Shown: one piece after another, positions 1 to 11,402 of the stretch
Position numbering within the stretch: position 1 is the first letter of the stretch
How the letters are laid out: each line of letters starts with the position of its first letter
Origin: Xylocopa sonorina
Lineage: Eukaryota; Arthropoda; Insecta; Hymenoptera; Apidae
NCBI RefSeq assembly: GCF_050948175.1
Contig: NW_027490128.1
Location: forward strand, 1,518,120 to 1,582,119
DNA length: 64,000 nt
Direction: 5' to 3'
Translations under genes and position numbers: made by a program
Notes under the pieces: model-generated
Database searches by the model: none
The model's input: only the letters and a program-made list of their open reading frames with translations
What the model was told of the DNA's origin: nothing

Positions 1-2768
1 GATGCGATATCGCGTTTTAAGAAGCATTAGAAATCTATTGCTACGATACGTAGACCTCTGCAAACGCTATTTCCTAGCGAGGAAGTGTCGCATTCACATT
101 CATTTGATGTGTAGACGAGGAATGCATAACACTTCGCAATGAATATTATATCTTATCATGAAACATAGATATGAGGTGCTATATCTCGTTTTAAGAAGCA
201 TTTGAACTCTATTGCTATGATACCTAGACATCTGCAGACGCTATTTCCTAGCAAGGAAGTGTCGCATTTACATTCATTTGAAGTGTAGACGAGGAATGCA
301 TAACACTTCGCAAATCATATTATATCTTACCATAAAACATAGAAATGAGATGCGATAACCTCGATTTAAGAAGCATTAGAAATCTATTGCTACGATACGT
401 AGACATCTGCAAACGCTATTTCCTAGCGAGGAAGTGTCGCATTCACATTCATTGGAAGTGTAGACGAGGAATACATAACACTTCGCAAATCATATCATAT
501 CTTACCATGAAACATAGAAATGAGATGCGATATCGCGTTTTAAGAAGCACTAGAAATCTATTGCTACGATACGTAGACATCTGCAAACGCTATTTCCTTG
601 CAAGGAAGTGTCGCATTTACATTCATTTGAATCGTAGACGAGGAATGCACAACACTTCGCAATGAATATTATATCTTATCATGAAGCATAGATATGGGAT
701 GCTATATCTCGTTTTAAGAAACATTTGAACTCTATTGCTATGATACCTAGACAACTGCAGACGCTATTTCCTAGCAAGGAAGTGTCGCATTTACATTCAT
801 CTGTAGTGTAGACAGGGAATACATGACACTTCGCAAATCATATTATATCTTACCATGAAACATAGAGATGAGATGCGATATCGCGTTTTAAGAAGCATTA
901 GAAATCTATTGCTACGAAACGTAGACATCTGCAGACGCTATTTCCTAGAAAGGAAGTGTCGCATTTACATTCATTTGACTCGTAGACGAGGAATGCATAA
1001 CACTTCGCAATGAATATTATATCTTATCATGAAGCATAGATATGAGATGCTATATCTCGTTTTAAGAAACATTTGAACTCTATTGCTACGATACCTAGAC
1101 AACTGCAGACGCTATTTCCTAGCAAGGAAGTGTCGCATTTACATTCATTTGAAGTGTAGACGAGGAATACATAACACTTCGCAAATCATATTATATCTTA
1201 CCGTGAAACATAGAAATGTGATGCTATATCGCGTTTTAAGAAGCATTAGAAATCTATTGCTACGATACGTAGACATCTGCAAACGCTATTTCTTTGCAAG
1301 GAAGTGTCGCATTTACATTCATTTGCAGTGTAGACGAGGAATACATAACACTTCGCAAATCATATTATATCTTACCATGAAACATAGAAATGAGATGCGA
1401 TATTGTGTTTTGAGAAGCATTAGAACTCTATCGCTACGATACCTAGACATCTGCAGACGCTATTTCCTTTCAAGGAAGTGTCGCATTTACATTCATTTGC
1501 AGTGTAGACGAGGAATACATGACACTGCGCAAATCATATTATATCTTACCATGAAACATAGAAATGAGATGCGATATCGCGTTTTAAGAAGCATCAGAAA
1601 TCTATTGCTACGAAACGTAGACATCTGCAAACGCTATTTCCTAGCGAGGAAGTGTCGCATTCACATTCATTTGAAGTGTAGACGAGGCATACATAACACT
1701 TCGCAAATCATATTATATCTTACCATGAAACATAGAAGTGAGATGCGATATCGCGTTTTAAGAAGCACTAGAAATCTATTGCTACGATACCTAGACATCT
1801 GTAAACGCTATTTCTTGCAAGGAAGTGTCGCATTTACATTCATTTGAATCGTAGACGAGGAATGCATAACACATCGCAATGAATATTATATCTTATCATG
1901 AATCATAGATATGAGATGCAATATCTCGTTTTAGGAAGCATTTGAACACTATTGCTACAATACCCAGACATCTGCAGACGCTATTTCCTAGCAAGGAAGC
2001 GTCGCATTTACATTCATTTCAAGTGTAGACGAGGAATACTTGACACTTCACAAAACATATTATATCTTACCATGAAACATAGAAATGAGATGCGATATCG
2101 CGTTTTAAGAAGCATTAGAAATCTATTGCTACGATACGTAGACCTCTGCAAACGCTATTTCCTAGCGAGGAAGTGTCGCATTCACATTCATTTGATGTGT
2201 AGACGAGGAATGCATAACACTTCGCAATGAATATTATATCTTATCATGAAACATAGATATGAGGTGCTATATCTCGTTTTAAGAAGCATTTGAACTCTAT
2301 TGCTATGATACCTAGACATCTGCAGACGCTATTTCCTAGCAAGGAAGTGTCGCATTTACATTCATTTGAAGTGTAGACGAGGAATGCATAACACTTCGCA
2401 AATCATATTATATCTTACCATAAAACATAGAAATGAGATGCGATAACCTCGATTTAAGAAGCATTAGAAATCTATTGCTACGATACGTAGACATCTGCAA
2501 ACGCTATTTCCTAGCGAGGAAGTGTCGCATTCACATTCATTGGAAGTGTAGACGAGGAATACATAACACTTCGCAAATCATATCATATCTTACCATGAAA
2601 CATAGAAATGAGATGCGATATCGCGTTTTAAGAAGCACTAGAAATCTATTGCTACGATACGTAGACATCTGCAAACGCTATTTCCTTGCAAGGAAGTGTC
2701 GCATTTACATTCATTTGAATCGTAGACGAGGAATGCACAACACTTCGCAATGAATATTATATCTTATC
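1..2768 (+). repeat. 12-monomer higher-order duplication (2,088 bp)
   Basis: The first base of the window corresponds to 2089. The interval from 1 to about 680 matches 2089 to about 2768 essentially base for base, including a rare 175-bp monomer reading GATAACCTCGATTTAAG at 351 and 2439. The offset of 2,088 is 12 x 174. After about 2770 the two copies diverge (AAGCATAGATATGGG against AAACATAAATATGAG). Confidence 0.85.
2615..2695 (+). other. Dyad cluster in a class A monomer (exemplar)
   Basis: Three inverted repeats lie within 81 bp. GCGATATCGC at 2615-2624 is a perfect 10-bp palindrome. CTACG-ATA-CGTAG at 2652-2664 has a 5-bp stem and 3-nt loop. TTCCTTGCAAGGAA at 2682-2695 is a perfect 14-bp palindrome. 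Many class A monomers across the window carry the same set. Class B monomers lose the first two (GCTATATCTC and CTACGATACCTAG). Variants such as TTCCTAGCAAGG and TTCCTTTCAAGG break the third by one base pair. Confidence 0.8.
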
Positions 2769-5700
2769 ATGAAACATAAATATGAGGTGCTATATCTCGT
2801 TTTAAGAAGCATTTGAACTCTATTGCTATGATACCTAGACATCTGCAGACGCTATTTCCTAGCAAGGAAGTGTCGCATTTACATTCATTTGAAGTGTAGA
2901 CGAGGAATTCCTGACACTTCGCAAATCATATTATACCTTACCATGAAACATAGAAGTGAGATGCAGTATCGCGTTTTAAGAAGCATTAGAAATCTATTGC
3001 TACGAAACGTAGACATCTGCAAACGCTATTTCCTAGCGAGGAAGTGTCGCATTCACATTCATTTGAAGTGTAGACGAGGCATACATAACACTTCGCAAAT
3101 CAAATTATATCTTACCATGAAACATAGAAATGAGATGCGATAACCTCGATTTAAGAAGCATTAGAAATCTATTGCTACGATACGTAGACATCTGCAAACG
3201 CTATTTCCTAGCGAGGAAGTGTCGCATTCACATTCATTTGAAGTGTAGACGAGGAATGCATAACACTTCGCAAATCATATTATATCTCACCATGAAACAT
3301 AGAAATGAGATGCGATATCGCGTTTTAAGAATCATAAGAACTCTATTGCTACGATACGTAGACATCTGCAGACGCTATTTCCTAGAAAGGAAGAGTCGCA
3401 TTTACATTCATTTGACTCGTAGACGAGGAATGCATAACACTTCGCAATGAATATTATATCTTATCATGAAGCATAGATATGGGATGCTATATCTCGTTTT
3501 AAGAAACATTTGAACTCTATTGCTACGATACCTAGACAACCGCAGACGCTATTTCCTAGCAAGGAAGTGTCGCATTTACATTCATCTGTAGTGTAGACAG
3601 GGAATACATGACACTTCGCAAATCATATTATATCTTACCATGAAACATAGAGATGAGATGCGATATCGCGTTTTAAGAAGCATTAGAAATCTATTGCTAC
3701 GAAACGTAGACATCTGCAGACGCTATTTCCTAGAAAGGAAGTGTCGCATTTACATTCATTTGACTCGTAGACGAGGAATGCATAACACTTCGCAATGAAT
3801 ATTATATCTTATCATGAAGCATAGATATGAGATGCTATATCTCGTTTTAAGAAACATTTGAACTCTATTGCTACGATACCTAGACAACTGCAGACGCTAT
3901 ATCCTAGCAAGGAAGTGTCGCATTTACATTCATTTGAAGTGTAGACGAGGAATACATAACACTTCGCAAATCATATTATATCTTACCGTGAAACATAGAA
4001 GTGAGATGCAGTATCGCGTTTTAAGAAGCATTAGAAATCTATTGCTACGAAACGTAGACATCTGCAAACGCTATTTCCTAGCGAGGAAGTGTCGCATTTA
4101 CATTCATATGAAGTGTAGACGAGGAATACATAACACTTCGCAAATCATATTATATCTTACCATGAAACATAGAAATGAGATGCGATATTGTGTTTTGAGA
4201 AGCTTTAGAACTCTATCGCTACGATACCTAGACATCTGCAGACGCTATTTCCTTTCAAGGAAGTGTCGCATTTACATTCATTTGCAGTGTAGACGAGGAA
4301 TACATAACACTTCGCAAATCATATTATATCTTACCATGAAACATAGAAATGAGATGCGATATTGTGTTTTGAGAAGCATTAGAACTCTATCGCTACGATA
4401 CCTAGACATCTGCAGACGCTATTTCCTTTCAAGGAAGTGTCGCATTTACATTCATTTGCAGTGTAGACGAGGAATACATGACACTGCGCAAATCATATTA
4501 TATCTTACCATGAAACATAGAAATGAGATGCGATATCGCGTTTTAAGGATCATAAGAACTCTATTGCTACGATACGTAGACATCTGCAGACGCTATTTCC
4601 TTGCAAGGAAGTGTCGCATTTACATTCATTTGACTCGTAGACGAGAAATGCATAACACTTCGCAATGAATATTATAACTTATCATGAAACATAGATATGA
4701 GATGCTATATCTCGTTTTAAGAAACATTTGAACTCTATTGCTACGATACCTAGACAACTGGAGACGCTATTTTCTAGCAAGGAAGTGTCCCATTTACATT
4801 CATCTGAAGTGTAGACAGGGAATACATGACACTTCGCAAATCATATTATATCTTACTATGAAACATAGAAATGAGATGCGATATCGCGTTTTTAGAAACA
4901 TTAGAAATCTATTGCTACGATACGAAGACATCTGCAAACGCTATTTCCTTGCTAGGAAGTGTCGCATTTGCATTCATTTGAAGTGTAGACGAGGAATACA
5001 TAACACTTCGCAAATCATATTATATCTTACCATGAAACATAGAAATGAGATGCGATATCGCGTCTAGAGAATCATAAGAACTCTATCGCTACGATACGTA
5101 GACATCTGCAGACGCTATTTCCTTGCAAGGAAGTGTCGCATTTACATTCATTTGACTCGTAGACGAGGAATGCATAACACTTAGCAATGAATATTATATC
5201 TTATCATGAAACATAGATATGAGATGCTATATCTCGTTTTAAGAAACATTTGAACTCTATTGCTACGATACCTAGACAACTGGAGACGCTATTTCGTAGC
5301 AAGGAAGTGTCCCATTTACAATCATCTGAAGTGTAGACAGGGAATACATGACACTTCTCAAATCATATTATATCTTACCATGAAACATAGAGATGAGATG
5401 CGATATCGCGTTTTAAGAAGCATTAGAAATCTATTGCTACTATACGTAGACATCTGCAGACGCTATTTCCTAGGAAGGAAGTGTCGCATTTACATTCTTT
5501 TGAAGTGTAGACGAGGAATACGTAACACTTCGCAAATCATATTATATCTTACCATGAACCATAGAAATGGGATGCGATATCGCGTTTTAAGAATCATAAG
5601 AACTCTATTTCTACGATACGTAGACATCTGCAAACGCTATTTCCTAGCGAGGAAGTGTCGCATTCACATTCCTTTGAAGTGTAGACGAGGAATACATAAC

Positions 5701-6073
5701 ACTTCGCAAATCATATTATATCTTACCATGAAACATAGAAATGAGATGCGATATCGCGTTTTAAGAAGCATTAGAACTCTATCGCTACGGTAGGTAGACA
5801 TCTGCAAACGCTATTTCCTTGCAAGGAAGTGTCGCATTTACATTCATATGAAGTGTAGACGAGGAATACATAACACTTCGCAAATCATATTATATCTTAC
5901 CATGAAACATAGAAATGAGATGCGATATCGCGTTTCAAGAAGCATTAGAAATCTATTGCTACGATACGTAGACCTCTGCAAACGCTATTTCCTAGCGAGG
6001 AAGTGTCGCATTCACATTCCTTTGAAGTGTAGACGAGGAATACATAACACTTCGCAAATCATATTATATTTTA

Positions 6074-6077
6074 CTAT
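6074..6077 (+). other. Paralogous empty site of Ty3 element 1
   Basis: The sequence TTTTACTATGAAACATAG, followed by a monomer reading CTCTATTGGTACG, matches the two flanks of the element at 9733-18724 joined through a single CTAT. Another empty copy is at 22729-22732. These show the target before insertion. Confidence 0.85.
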
Positions 6078-7320
6078 GAAACATAGAAATGAGATGCGAT
6101 ATCGCGTTTTAAGAATCATAAGAACTCTATTGGTACGATACGTAGATATCTGCAAACGCTATTTCCTTGCAAGGAAGTGTCGCATTTACATTCATTTGAA
6201 TCGTAGACTAGGAATGCATAACACTTCGCAATGAATATTATATCTTATCATGAAACATAGATATGAGATGCAATATCTCGTTTTAAGAAGCATTTGAACT
6301 CAATTGCTGCGATACCTAGACATCTGCAGACGCTGTTTCCTAGCAAGGAAGTGCCGCATTTACATTCATTTGAAGTGTAGACGAGGAATACATGACACTT
6401 CGCAAATCATATTATATCTTACCATGAAACATAGAAATGAGATGCGATATCGCGTTTTAAGAAGCATCAGAAATCTATTGCTACGATACGTAGACATCTG
6501 AAAACGCTATTTCCTAGCGAGGAAGTGTCGCATTCACATTCATTTGAATCGTAGACGAGTAATGCATAACACTTCGCAATGAATATTATATCTTATCATG
6601 AAACATAGATATTAGATGCAATATCTCGTTTTGAGAAGCATTTGAACTCAATTGCTGCGATACCTAGACATCTGCAGACGCTGTTTCCTAGCAAGGAAGT
6701 GCCGCATTTACATTCATTTGAAGTGTAGACGAGGAATACTTGACACTTCACAAAACATATTATATCTTACCATGAAACATAGAAATGAGATGCGATATCG
6801 CGTTTCAGGAAGCATTAGAAATCTATTGCTACGATACGTAGACCTCTGCAAACGCTATTTCCTAGCGAGGAAGTGTCGCATTCACATTCATTTGATGTGT
6901 AGACGAGGAATGCATAACACTTCGCAATGAATATTATATCTTATCATGAAACATAGATATGAGGTGCTATATCTCGTTTTAAGAAGCATTTGAACTCTAT
7001 TGCTATGATACCTAGACATCTGCAGACGCTATTTCCTAGCAAGGAAGTGTCGCATTTACATTCATTTGAAGTGTAGACTAGGAATACCTGACACTTCGCA
7101 AATCATATTATACCTTACCTTGAAACATAGAAATGAGATGCGATATCGCGTTTTAAGAAGCATTAGAAATCTATTGCTACGATACGTAGACCTCTGCAAA
7201 CGCTATTTCCTAGCGAGGAAGTGTCGCATTCACATTCATTTGATGTGTAGACGAGGAATGCATAACACTTCGCAATGAATATTATATCTTATCATGAAAC
7301 ATAGATATGAGGTGCTATAT

Positions 7321-7324
7321 CTCG
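7321..7324 (+). other. Unequal-exchange junction (one monomer missing)
   Basis: Copy offsets between this block and the 18.7-21.5 kb block jump from 12,651 to 12,826 here, a difference of 175 bp. The left side is class B (GAGGTGCTATATCTCG), as at 19960-19976. The right side is the 175-bp variant (CTCGATTTAAGAAGC), as at 20147. The two meet in a shared CTCG. The simplest reading is loss of exactly one 175-bp monomer by recombination at CTCG. Confidence 0.65.
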
Positions 7325-9728
7325 ATTTAAGAAGCATTAGAAATCTATTGCTACGATACGTAGACATCTGCAAACGCTATTTCCTAGCGAGGAAGTGTCG
7401 CATTCACATTCATTTGAAGTGTAGACGAGGAATACATAACACTTCGCAAATCATATTATATCTTACCATGAAACATAGAAATGAGATGCGATATCGCGTT
7501 TTAAGAAGCACTAGAAATCTATTGCTACGATACGTAGACATATGCAAACGCTATTTCCTTGCAAGGAAGTGTCGCATTTACATTCATTTGAATCGTAGAC
7601 GAGGAATGCATAACACTTCGCAATGAATATTATATCTTATCATGAAACATAAATATGAGGTGCTATATCTCGTTTTAAGAAGCATTTGAACTCTATTGCT
7701 ATGATACCTAGACATCTGCAGACGCTATTTCCTAGCAAGGAAGTGTCGCATTTACATTCATTTGAAGTGTAGACGAGGAATTCCTGACACTTCGCAAATC
7801 ATATTATACCTTACCATGAAACATAGAAGTGAGATGCAGTATCGCGTTTTAAGAAGCATTAGAAATCTATTGCTACGAAACGTAGACATCTGCAAACGCT
7901 ATTTCCTAGCGAGGAAGTGTCGCATTCACATTCATTTGAAGTGTAGACGAGGCATACATAACACTTCGCAAATCATATTATATCTTACCATGAATCATAG
8001 AAATGAGATGCGATATCGCGTTTTAAGAAGCATCAGAAATCTATTGCTACGATACGTAGACATCTGCAAACGCTATTTCCTAGCGAGGAAGTGTCGCATT
8101 CACATTCATTTGAATCGTAGACGAGTAATGCATAACACTTCGCAATGAATATTATATCTTATCATGAAACGTAGATATGAGATGCAATATCTCGTTTTGA
8201 GAAGCATTTGAACTCAATTGCTGCGATACCTAGACATCTGCAGACGCTGTTTCCTAGGAAGGAAGTGCCGCATTTACATTCATTTGAAGTGTAGACGAGG
8301 AATTCCTGACACTTCGCAAATCATATTTTACCTTACCATGAACCATAGAAGTGAGATGCAGTATCGCGTTTTAAGAAGCATTAGAAATCTATTGCTACGA
8401 AACGTAGACATCTGCAAACGCTATTTCCTAGCGAGGAAGTGTCGCATTCACATTCATTTGAAGTGTAGACGAGGAATGCATAACACTTCGCAAATCATAT
8501 TATATCTTACCATAAAACATAGAAATGAGATGCGATAACCTCGATTTAAGAAGCATTAGAAATCTATTGCTACGATACGTAGACATCTGCAAACGCTATT
8601 TCCTAGCGAGGAAGTGTCGCATTCACATTCATTTGAAGTGTAGACGAGGAATACATAACACTTCGCAAATCATATTATATCTCACCATGAAACATAGAAA
8701 TGAGATGCGATATCGCGTCTAGAGAATCATAAGAACTCTATCGCTACGATACGTAGACATCTGCAAACGCTATTTCCTTGCAAGGAAGTGTCGCATTTAC
8801 ATTCATTTGACTCGTGGACGAGGAATGCGTAACACTTCGCAATGAATATTATATCTTATCATGAAACATAGATATGAGATGCTATATCTCGTTTTAAGAA
8901 ACATTTGAACTCTATTGCTACGATACCTAGACAACTGGAGACGCTATTTCGTAGCAAGGAAGTGTCGCATTTCCATTCATCTGAAGTGTAGACAGGGAAT
9001 ACATGACACTTAGCAAATCATATTATATCTTACCATGAAACATAGAGATGAGATGCGATATCGCGTTTTAAGAAGCATTAGAAATCTATTGCTACTATAC
9101 GTAGACATCTGCAGACGCTATTTCCTAGGAAGGAAGTGTCGCATTTACATTCTTTTGAAGTGTAGACGAGGAATACGTAACACTTCGCAAATCATATTAT
9201 ATCTTACCATGAACCATAGAAATGGGATGCGATATCGCGTTTTAAGAATCATAAGAACTCTATTTCTACGATACGTAGACATCTGCAAACGCTATTTCCT
9301 AGCGAGGAAGTGTCGCATTCACATTCCTTTGAAGTGTAGACGAGGAATACATAACACTTCGCAAATCATATTATATCTTACCATGAAACATAGAAATGAG
9401 ATGCGATATCGCGTTTTAAGAAGCATTAGAACTCTATCGCTACGGTAGGTAGACATCTGCAAACGCTATTTCCTTGCAAGGAAGTGTCGCATTTACATTC
9501 ATATGAAGTGTAGACGAGGAATACATAACACTTCGCAAATCATATTATATCTTACCATGAAACATAGAAATGAGATGCGATATCGCGTTTCAAGAAGCAT
9601 TAGAAATCTATTGCTACGATACGTAGACCTCTGCAAACGCTATTTCCTAGCGAGGAAGTGTCGCATTCACATTCCTTTGAAGTGTAGACGAGGAATACAT
9701 AACACTTCGCAAATCATATTATATTTTA

Positions 9729-9732
9729 CTAT
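9729..9732 (+). repeat. Target site duplication CTAT, left (element 1)
   Basis: CTAT immediately precedes the TGTAACG end of the 5' LTR and recurs right after the 3' LTR at 18725-18728. Four-base duplications are usual for Gypsy-type integrases. Confidence 0.9.
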
Positions 9733-10326
9733 TGTAACGTCCGCCGAGCCTCACGGCATCTCCCACACCCCCCGGCAGAGACACACGCACCGCCTGCCGC
9801 CATTGCAGAGACGAGAACACGAACGCACGGTAACACAGAATGATCGCCGAGCTAAGGCAGCCACCCTCGCACCCAGGAGTTGGACCACATCAACGCGTCA
9901 CGACGCGTACCCGTCAAACACCTGGAGCACGAGCGAGCCACAGCCTCCGTACGAGGATCATTCCACATATTACGAAGAGTCGTCCGCCGTTACGCACCCA
10001 TATGCGTACTTCACATATTGTTATAATTAAGATTAAGCAAGTCCTAGTCTCTAAAAACACTACACTCTATGTACATACACGACACAACACACACAAGTTA
10101 GCATAAGACATCGCGTGTGTAATTCTAATTTTAAAACGTATTTAATAGAAATAGAGGATAAGCAAAGCGCGCAAGCGAGCGCCCGACGCGCGTGACTCAC
10201 GCTGAACGCGCGCGCCCCACCTCGACCGTCCATCCCACTCCGCGGGCCGAGCGTCTACCCCACTCTGGCGCCCCGCGACTCGCGCGCCTCGCGATCCGAG
10301 GAGGTCGCGTGCTCGCGAGTTGAGAG

Positions 10327-10361
10327 TCAGTTCGAGCCATCCGCTCCAAGCGAGCGGACCT
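10327..10361 (+). promoter_or_regulatory. TATA-less LTR core promoter: Inr + DPE
   Basis: TCAGTT at 10327-10332 fits the insect initiator TCAKTY. Taking its A (10329) as +1, positions +28 to +33 read GGACCT, a full match to the DPE consensus RGWYVT at the required spacing. No TATA box sits 25-35 bp upstream, where sequence is GC-rich. The pair is retained in all five LTRs in this window, for example 54035-54040 and 54006-54011 in element 2. Many insect LTR retrotransposons are known to use TATA-less Inr promoters. That this one is the start site is inference. Confidence 0.65.
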
Positions 10362-10690
10362 CTCTCAATTCGAATCACTAATCCAAACTCTAATTCTACT
10401 ATTCCAACTCAAACTCAAATTCAACTTAAAATCCAAACTCTAACTCTAATTATATTCTAAATCATCGAATTCTAGAACTTAGTCATCTTTAGCATAGGGA
10501 AGTAACAGTGTAAGCTTAGTTTTATTTTAGAATATACTTTATTTTTACCAGTACTTACAATTCTCGTTATTCGAAACATTCCTTTCTTTTATTATCGTTA
10601 TAAATCCATTTATTCCGAAGTTTTTCACGAGTTCTCGCGCCTTCGTGATCATTCGCTCTGACCTTTAGTCAAACTTGGTAACCGACCAGT

Positions 10691-10799
10691 TAGAGCGGAC
10701 CGCCGCTTAGCTGTATCGACCCACAGCGAGACTAAAGCAAGGATCTCTGTCGATTTTCCATATTTCTGGACCGGTAAACTAGAGCGGACCGCCGCTTAG
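10691..10799 (+). promoter_or_regulatory. Duplicated stem-loop in LTR leader
   Basis: An identical 20-bp segment occurs at 10691-10710 and 10780-10799, 89 bp apart. Each contains AGCGG-ACCG-CCGCT, a 5-bp stem with a 4-nt loop (10694-10707 and 10783-10796). The shorter word GAGCGGACC also occurs at 10352-10360, overlapping the DPE. If transcription starts near 10329, both hairpins lie in the RNA leader, where packaging or translation signals often reside. Function is unknown. Confidence 0.5.
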
Positions 10800-11132
10800 T
10801 GGACCCGTATCTGGACATTTGGAATCCGACTCGAATGCCTCGTTTCGGTACACACAAACGAACTCGTCGCGCGGGAAGGAAAAACTTCATACGTTCATTG
10901 GTGCGCGAATACATTGGTGCAACAGTCACCTCGTACATACATCTCTGCACCGTCTCCCCTTCCGCTGCACACCGGCCGCACAGCCGTCCAGCATCGCCGC
11001 ATCCATCACCGATCCGCACTCGAGAGCAGCCTACCTGGGTACTCGTTCCGCTGACGATTCCGCCTCGCAGTCCGTACGCTGGTTCCATACCCCAGGACGA
11101 TCCGCGCCGACGACGATACCTGGAAGAAGGGT

Positions 11133-11138
11133 ATTAAA
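11133..11138 (+). terminator. Candidate poly(A) signal ATTAAA in LTR
   Basis: ATTAAA is the only close match to a poly(A) hexamer I see downstream of the predicted start site within the LTR. Cleavage would fall near 11150-11160, setting the R/U5 boundary. In the 3' LTR the equivalent is 18534-18539. Confidence 0.4.
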
Positions 11139-11161
11139 CATTAGCAACAATCAAGAATTCA

Positions 11162-11170
11162 AAGGTAAGC
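11162..11170 (+). promoter_or_regulatory. Splice-donor-like site in LTR
   Basis: AAG|GTAAGC, with GT at 11165-11166, matches eight of nine positions of the metazoan 5' splice consensus. It lies just downstream of the ATTAAA. Use is unproven. An acceptor such as the CAG just before the gag ATG would be needed. Confidence 0.3.
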
Positions 11171-11332
11171 GAATATTTTCTTATCCGCGTCCGTGGCTTC
11201 CTCGATCCGTGTTCCGCGAGTCAAAAAGAACCCGGTCTTCGACGCAATTGTGCGAGCCGAAACCGTTCGAGGCTGCGTGTCGCTCCGGCCAACGGTTAGT
11301 TTTCCGCGACCCGAGACGTGACACGATATTTT

Positions 11333-11350
11333 TGGTGACAGCGGTGGGAT
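11333..11350 (+). promoter_or_regulatory. Primer-binding site, probably tRNA-Leu
   Basis: TGGTGACAGCGGTGGGAT begins 9 nt after the 5' LTR. Its complement ends ATCCCACCGCTGTCACCA, which has the layout of a tRNA 3' end: the ATCCC of the T-arm, acceptor strand, discriminator A and CCA. From memory it differs by one base from animal tRNA-Leu(AAG) acceptor ends. The host tRNA is not in the window. Confidence 0.7.
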
Positions 11351-11402
11351 AGCTCGTTGTTCCTTTTCGGAAATTCTGCCTTTGAAAAGGGATACGCCAG
11401 CC

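Larger units (their letters stand above)
1..9732 (+). repeat. Satellite array block 1 (174-bp monomer)
   Basis: This is a head-to-tail tandem array of a roughly 174-bp AT-rich monomer. The CGCTATTTCC motif recurs at 65, 239 and 414, giving periods of 174 and 175. Class A monomers read CTTCGCAAATCATATTATAT and carry GCGATATCGC. Class B monomers read CTTCGCAATGAATATTATAT and later GCATTTGAACTC, which places two TGA stops in the frame that is open in class A. B-type junctions occur near 137, 660, 1008 and 1877, so classes are mixed in higher-order units. No gene, RNA gene or promoter is visible in the block. The Arg-rich frames on the + strand are a by-product of a period divisible by three. Confidence 0.97.
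5045..9732 (+). repeat. 21-monomer higher-order repeat (3,655 bp period)
   Basis: The interval from about 8700 to 9732 matches about 5045 to 6077 at an offset of 3,655 (21 x 174 plus 1). The sequence resuming at 18725, right of the retrotransposon, matches 6074 onward at offset 12,651. That equals 8,992 bp of element, 4 bp of target duplication and 3,655 bp. With the element removed, a 3.655-kb unit is therefore tandemly repeated through the insertion site. Confidence 0.8.
9733..11323 (+). repeat. 5' LTR of element 1 (1,591 bp)
   Basis: The LTR runs from TGTAACGTCC to GACGTGACA. It matches 17134-18724 with one mismatch found, at 10845. Its parts are predicted from sequence. U3 runs to about 10328, ending in a CpG-rich stretch. 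R begins at the Inr near 10329. U5 begins after the ATTAAA signal near 11155. A low-complexity stretch of CAAACTCTAA-like words lies at about 10378-10457. It encodes no protein of its own as a 5' LTR. The frames on both strands inside it are incidental. Confidence 0.95.

Noticed and set aside
345..9448. Dozens of + strand reading frames encoding an Arg-rich 58-residue repeat, taken as genes
   Set aside because: They follow from a tandem repeat whose period is divisible by three. They start and stop at monomer-class boundaries and show no splice, promoter or domain evidence.
1..9732. CENP-B box in the satellite monomer
   Set aside because: The only TTCG (CTTCGCAAATCATATTA) lacks the required A and CGGG of the box core.
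10599..10605. TATAAAT in the LTR as the main TATA box
   Set aside because: It matches the motif, but I see no Inr at the right distance, and the upstream Inr/DPE pair is a better-supported promoter. Kept only as an alternative.
10732..11088. 118-codon antisense frame in each LTR
   Set aside because: It recurs only because the LTR is repeated. It is opposite to the predicted transcript, low in complexity features, and without a recognisable domain.
11382..11402. Upstream non-ATG start for gag
   Set aside because: The codon at 11382 is TTG. The ATG at 11403 has a strong Kozak context and is the sensible start in a eukaryote.
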